NCBI GenBank assembly: GCA_023458615.1
Contig: JAEWYV010000119.1
Location: 1 to 8,404 of the forward strand
Source: Bacillota bacterium
GTDB taxonomy: Bacteria > Bacillota > Clostridia > Christensenellales > CAG-138
DNA: 8,404 nt
Direction of reading: 5' to 3'
The position numbers were made by a program, and so were the translations under genes. The notes under the pieces were generated by a model. It saw only the letters and a list, made by a program, of their open reading frames with translations. It was not told the DNA's origin and did not search any database. Positions 6,755-8,404 of the stretch are shown in pieces (positions within the stretch are counted from its first letter, which is position 1; every line of letters starts with the position of its first letter).

Positions 6755-7663
6755 CTAAGAACCGTTTGCCGTAAGAAACGCCTGCAACGCTTGCTGATCG
6801 ATGCTCTTCCCAATCAGCGTCAGCCGCTGATCCGCCGCGCCTGAGAAAGGCTCAACTGATGAATCCGTACCGGCGATGTTGACCAGCAACGCATCCTTCT
6901 CGATCTGAATCAACCCCTTGGCGCGATAGACCTCGCCAAATCTACCGGATTGAATCGCGGCAATCATCGCGTCCAGATTCTCCCGTGTCCAGCTATCCGG
7001 CAGAGAAATGGTTCGCGTCGCGAGGCGCTCGTGCCGGTGCACCGCGTGCGCCGTGGTTATCTCCCCGCGCGGGGAAAGCATCTTAAGAAGATCTCCGTCA
7101 GACAGTGCTGGAAATGGTTTCGCGAGAATCGTTGCCGTTGGGTTTACGTCTTGCAATATGTTCAAAAGATCGCTTACCCGCTCGGGCACTGTTTCGGTCT
7201 TGCTCAGCACAAGCGTCTCTGCGGCTTGAATCTGGTTGTAGAGGAAGCTGCCAAAGACGAGTCTGGCCGATTGAAAATTGACGCTGTCCACCACGGTGAT
7301 TAGCCCGCCGATCTCACAGAGTTGCGAAAGCGGCCCGCTCTGGAACAGCTCCAGAAACGAATCGAAAATGAACACGCCGGAGGGTTCAAAGAGTATCCGC
7401 GTCGGGTGATGGATATCGATTACGGACTCGATTGCGGCGGCGACGCTGTCCTTGAGCGTGCAACAGATGCAACCGCCCTCGATCGGGACGCTGACAAACC
7501 CCTGCCCGGCAAGCAGCTTTGCGTCAATTCCGGTCTTGCCAAACTCGTTGACGAGATAGGCGGGGCGCTCGCCGCGTTGTATCATGCGCTGCAACAAATG
7601 ATTGCACAGTGTCGTCTTCCCCGCGCCGAGGAAGCCGGAAACCACATCAATCCTTGTCTTCAT
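6755..7663 (-). CDS. CobW/COG0523-family GTP-binding protein (G3E GTPase)
   Basis: Cytoplasmic P-loop GTPase of a family associated with metal delivery and cobalamin-related functions; 302 residues from the chosen start. Visible motifs are Walker A GFLGAGKTT (10-18), NEFG (39-42), the metal-binding GGCICC (Cys65, Cys67, Cys68), EPSG (93-96) and a guanine-specificity position reading SKTE (154-157) where many relatives have NKxD. A CobW C-terminal domain follows from about 213 to the end. Only a small His cluster (206, 209, 211) lies before it, not the long His-rich run of some zinc-linked members. I chose the ATG at 7663: GGGGGTGG lies seven bases before it, whereas the ATG at 7669 would be one base from that site. 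The longer frame back to 7804 overlaps the corrinoid gene and is Arg-rich and unlike the family. It follows the corrinoid protein gene by 61 bases, suggesting a role in corrinoid methyl transfer or its metal supply. The actual client is unknown. Confidence 0.9.
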   Translation of the reverse strand: MKTRIDVVSGFLGAGKTTLCNHLLQRMIQRGERPAYLVNEFGKTGIDAKLLAGQGFVSVPIEGGCICCTLKDSVAAAIESVIDIHHPTRILFEPSGVFIFDSFLELFQSGPLSQLCEIGGLITVVDSVNFQSARLVFGSFLYNQIQAAETLVLSKTETVPERVSDLLNILQDVNPTATILAKPFPALSDGDLLKMLSPRGEITTAHAVHRHERLATRTISLPDSWTRENLDAMIAAIQSGRFGEVYRAKGLIQIEKDALLVNIAGTDSSVEPFSGAADQRLTLIGKSIDQQALQAFLTANGS

Positions 7664-7670
7664 ACGCATT

Positions 7671-7678
7671 CCACCCCC
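7671..7678 (-). promoter_or_regulatory. Ribosome binding site that selects the GTPase start
   Basis: On the - strand this reads GGGGGTGG, seven bases before the ATG at 7663 and one base before an in-frame ATG at 7669. The spacing favours the inner ATG. Confidence 0.55.
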
Positions 7679-7724
7679 GCGGCGACCCGCCGTTTCATCC
7701 AACGTTTTCGTTCGCTGCCGAAAT

Positions 7725-8357
7725 TTAGGCAACAAACGACTTGGCAACCTCCGCTGCGGTTGAGGCATCCGGGGTGTACGCGTCCGCGCCGATTTGATCC
7801 GCATAGCTCTGGGTGATCGGCGCGCCGCCGACCATCACCTTGACGGAGTCGCGAAGACCCGCCGCCTTCAGCGCCTCAATGACCACAAGTTGCTGGTTCA
7901 TCGTCGTCGTCAGCAGAGCAGAGAGGCAGAGTACCTGCGGCGCGTGATCCCGAACCGCCTGCACAAACGCGTCCTCGCTAACGTCCACGCCGATATCAAT
8001 CACCTCAAAGCCTGCGCCTTCGAGCATCATGCGCACAAGGTTTTTGCCGATATCGTGCAGGTCGCCCTTGACAGTACCGATGACCACCTTGCCGATGCGC
8101 TGTACGCCCTCTTCGAGCAGCTTTGCCTTGAGCACCTCGGTGCCAAAGTTCAGCGCGCGCGCGGCAACCAGAACCTCCGGCACGAACACCTCGTTGTTCT
8201 TAAACTTTACGCCGAGCTTGCCCATGCCGTCCAGCAGACCTTCGTCCAGAATGACCGATGCGGGGATCCCTTCGTCAATCGCCTGCTGTACCAGTGCCTT
8301 CACATCCCTCGCCTTGCCGGCTTGCAGGAGCTCCGAAATATTCTTTACGATTTCCAT
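7725..8357 (-). CDS. Corrinoid-binding methyltransferase protein (MtbC/MtmC/MttC type)
   Basis: Carries a cobamide that accepts a methyl group from a substrate-specific methyltransferase and hands it to a second enzyme. The 210-residue length is normal for free-standing corrinoid proteins. An N-terminal helical cap (about 1-85, B12-binding_2 type) precedes the Rossmann-like B12 domain (about 88-210). The latter has the cobalt-ligand motif DLHDIGKN (99-106) with His101 as lower ligand, SALLT (146-150) and GGAP (177-180). The start at 8357 has AAGGAG six bases upstream. The family covers proteins for methylamines, methanol, methoxylated aromatics and betaines, and the sequence alone does not tell me which. 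The gene closely follows the end of another gene on the same strand and precedes the CobW-type GTPase, so all three are probably one operon. It marks an anaerobe using corrinoid one-carbon metabolism. Confidence 0.95.
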   Translation of the reverse strand: MEIVKNISELLQAGKARDVKALVQQAIDEGIPASVILDEGLLDGMGKLGVKFKNNEVFVPEVLVAARALNFGTEVLKAKLLEEGVQRIGKVVIGTVKGDLHDIGKNLVRMMLEGAGFEVIDIGVDVSEDAFVQAVRDHAPQVLCLSALLTTTMNQQLVVIEALKAAGLRDSVKVMVGGAPITQSYADQIGADAYTPDASTAAEVAKSFVA

Positions 8358-8363
8358 GTTCTT

Positions 8364-8369
8364 CTCCTT
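8364..8369 (-). promoter_or_regulatory. Ribosome binding site of the corrinoid protein gene
   Basis: AAGGAG on the - strand, six bases before the ATG at 8357. It overlaps the TAA stop of the upstream gene (TAAGGAG), which suggests close translational linkage. Confidence 0.8.
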
Positions 8370-8404
8370 ACATGTCGTATTTCTTTGGGTCGAGCTTCTC
8401 GCAG
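8368..8404 (-). CDS. C-terminal tail of an unidentified upstream gene, partial
   Basis: The frame that ends in TAA (8368-8370) is open to the window edge and gives an 11-residue tail, CEKLDPKKYDM. It lies ten bases before the corrinoid protein ATG, and that gene's ribosome site sits on its stop codon, so this is very probably a real upstream gene. In such operons the neighbour is often the substrate:corrinoid methyltransferase or a uroporphyrinogen-decarboxylase-like methyltransferase. The tail is too short to tell. Confidence 0.6.
   Translation of the reverse strand, partial: CEKLDPKKYDM

Noticed and set aside
7664..7724. Small hairpins in the spacer between the corrinoid protein and the GTPase
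   Set aside because: Only four-base-pair stems (AACG/CGTT and GGCG/CGCC) without a T tract; too short to call a terminator or regulatory element.
7664..7804. Extension of the GTPase frame back into the corrinoid protein gene
   Set aside because: The added 47 residues are Arg-rich and low in similarity to any GTPase N-terminus, and the family normally starts a few residues before the Walker A motif, as with the ATG at 7663.
1..8404. CRISPR arrays, tRNA or rRNA genes, insertion sequences
   Set aside because: No regularly spaced repeats, tRNA-like cloverleaf or transposase motifs were seen in the gaps, which are all short.

Overview
The window looks like chromosomal DNA from an anaerobic, moderately GC-rich member of the Firmicutes, probably a clostridial or related lineage. 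The reasons are strong AAGGAGG-type ribosome binding sites, a lipoprotein with a short Gram-positive-style signal, a DsbD_2/cupredoxin fusion of a kind I associate with clostridia, and a corrinoid methyl-transfer gene typical of strict anaerobes. The taxonomic placement is inference. Coding density is very high and no stretch over 300 bases lacks a gene.

Left part (1-4448, + strand): three tightly spaced genes form a probable copper-handling operon. The first, cut by the window edge, is a membrane protein of the DsbD_2 (TauE/SafE-like) family with a fused C-terminal cupredoxin-like domain that contains no histidine. The second is a complete CopA-type Cu(I) P1B-ATPase with two N-terminal CxxC metal domains. 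The third is a lipoprotein I do not recognise, which appears to contain two copies of one domain.

Middle (4449-6754): a 121-base spacer carries a possible promoter overlapped by a long interrupted inverted repeat. It is followed by an OmpR-type response regulator and a membrane sensor histidine kinase that overlap by ATGA. The kinase's outer domain has a Met/Cys/His cluster suggesting a soft-metal ligand, so this pair plausibly controls the copper genes upstream. A perfect 17-bp stem with A and T tracts then ends transcription from both sides.

Right part (6755-8404, - strand): a separate convergent operon, probably unrelated to copper. Reading leftwards it holds the last 11 codons of an unidentified gene, a corrinoid-binding protein of the MtbC/MtmC/MttC type, and a CobW/COG0523-family GTPase. 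This suggests one-carbon methyl transfer, with the GTPase possibly serving cofactor or metal supply.

The points most worth a second look are the duplicated lipoprotein, the His-free cupredoxin domain with Cys/Met ligands and a CCG tail, the Met-rich kinase sensor, the inverted repeat before the regulator, and the GTPase paired with the corrinoid protein.
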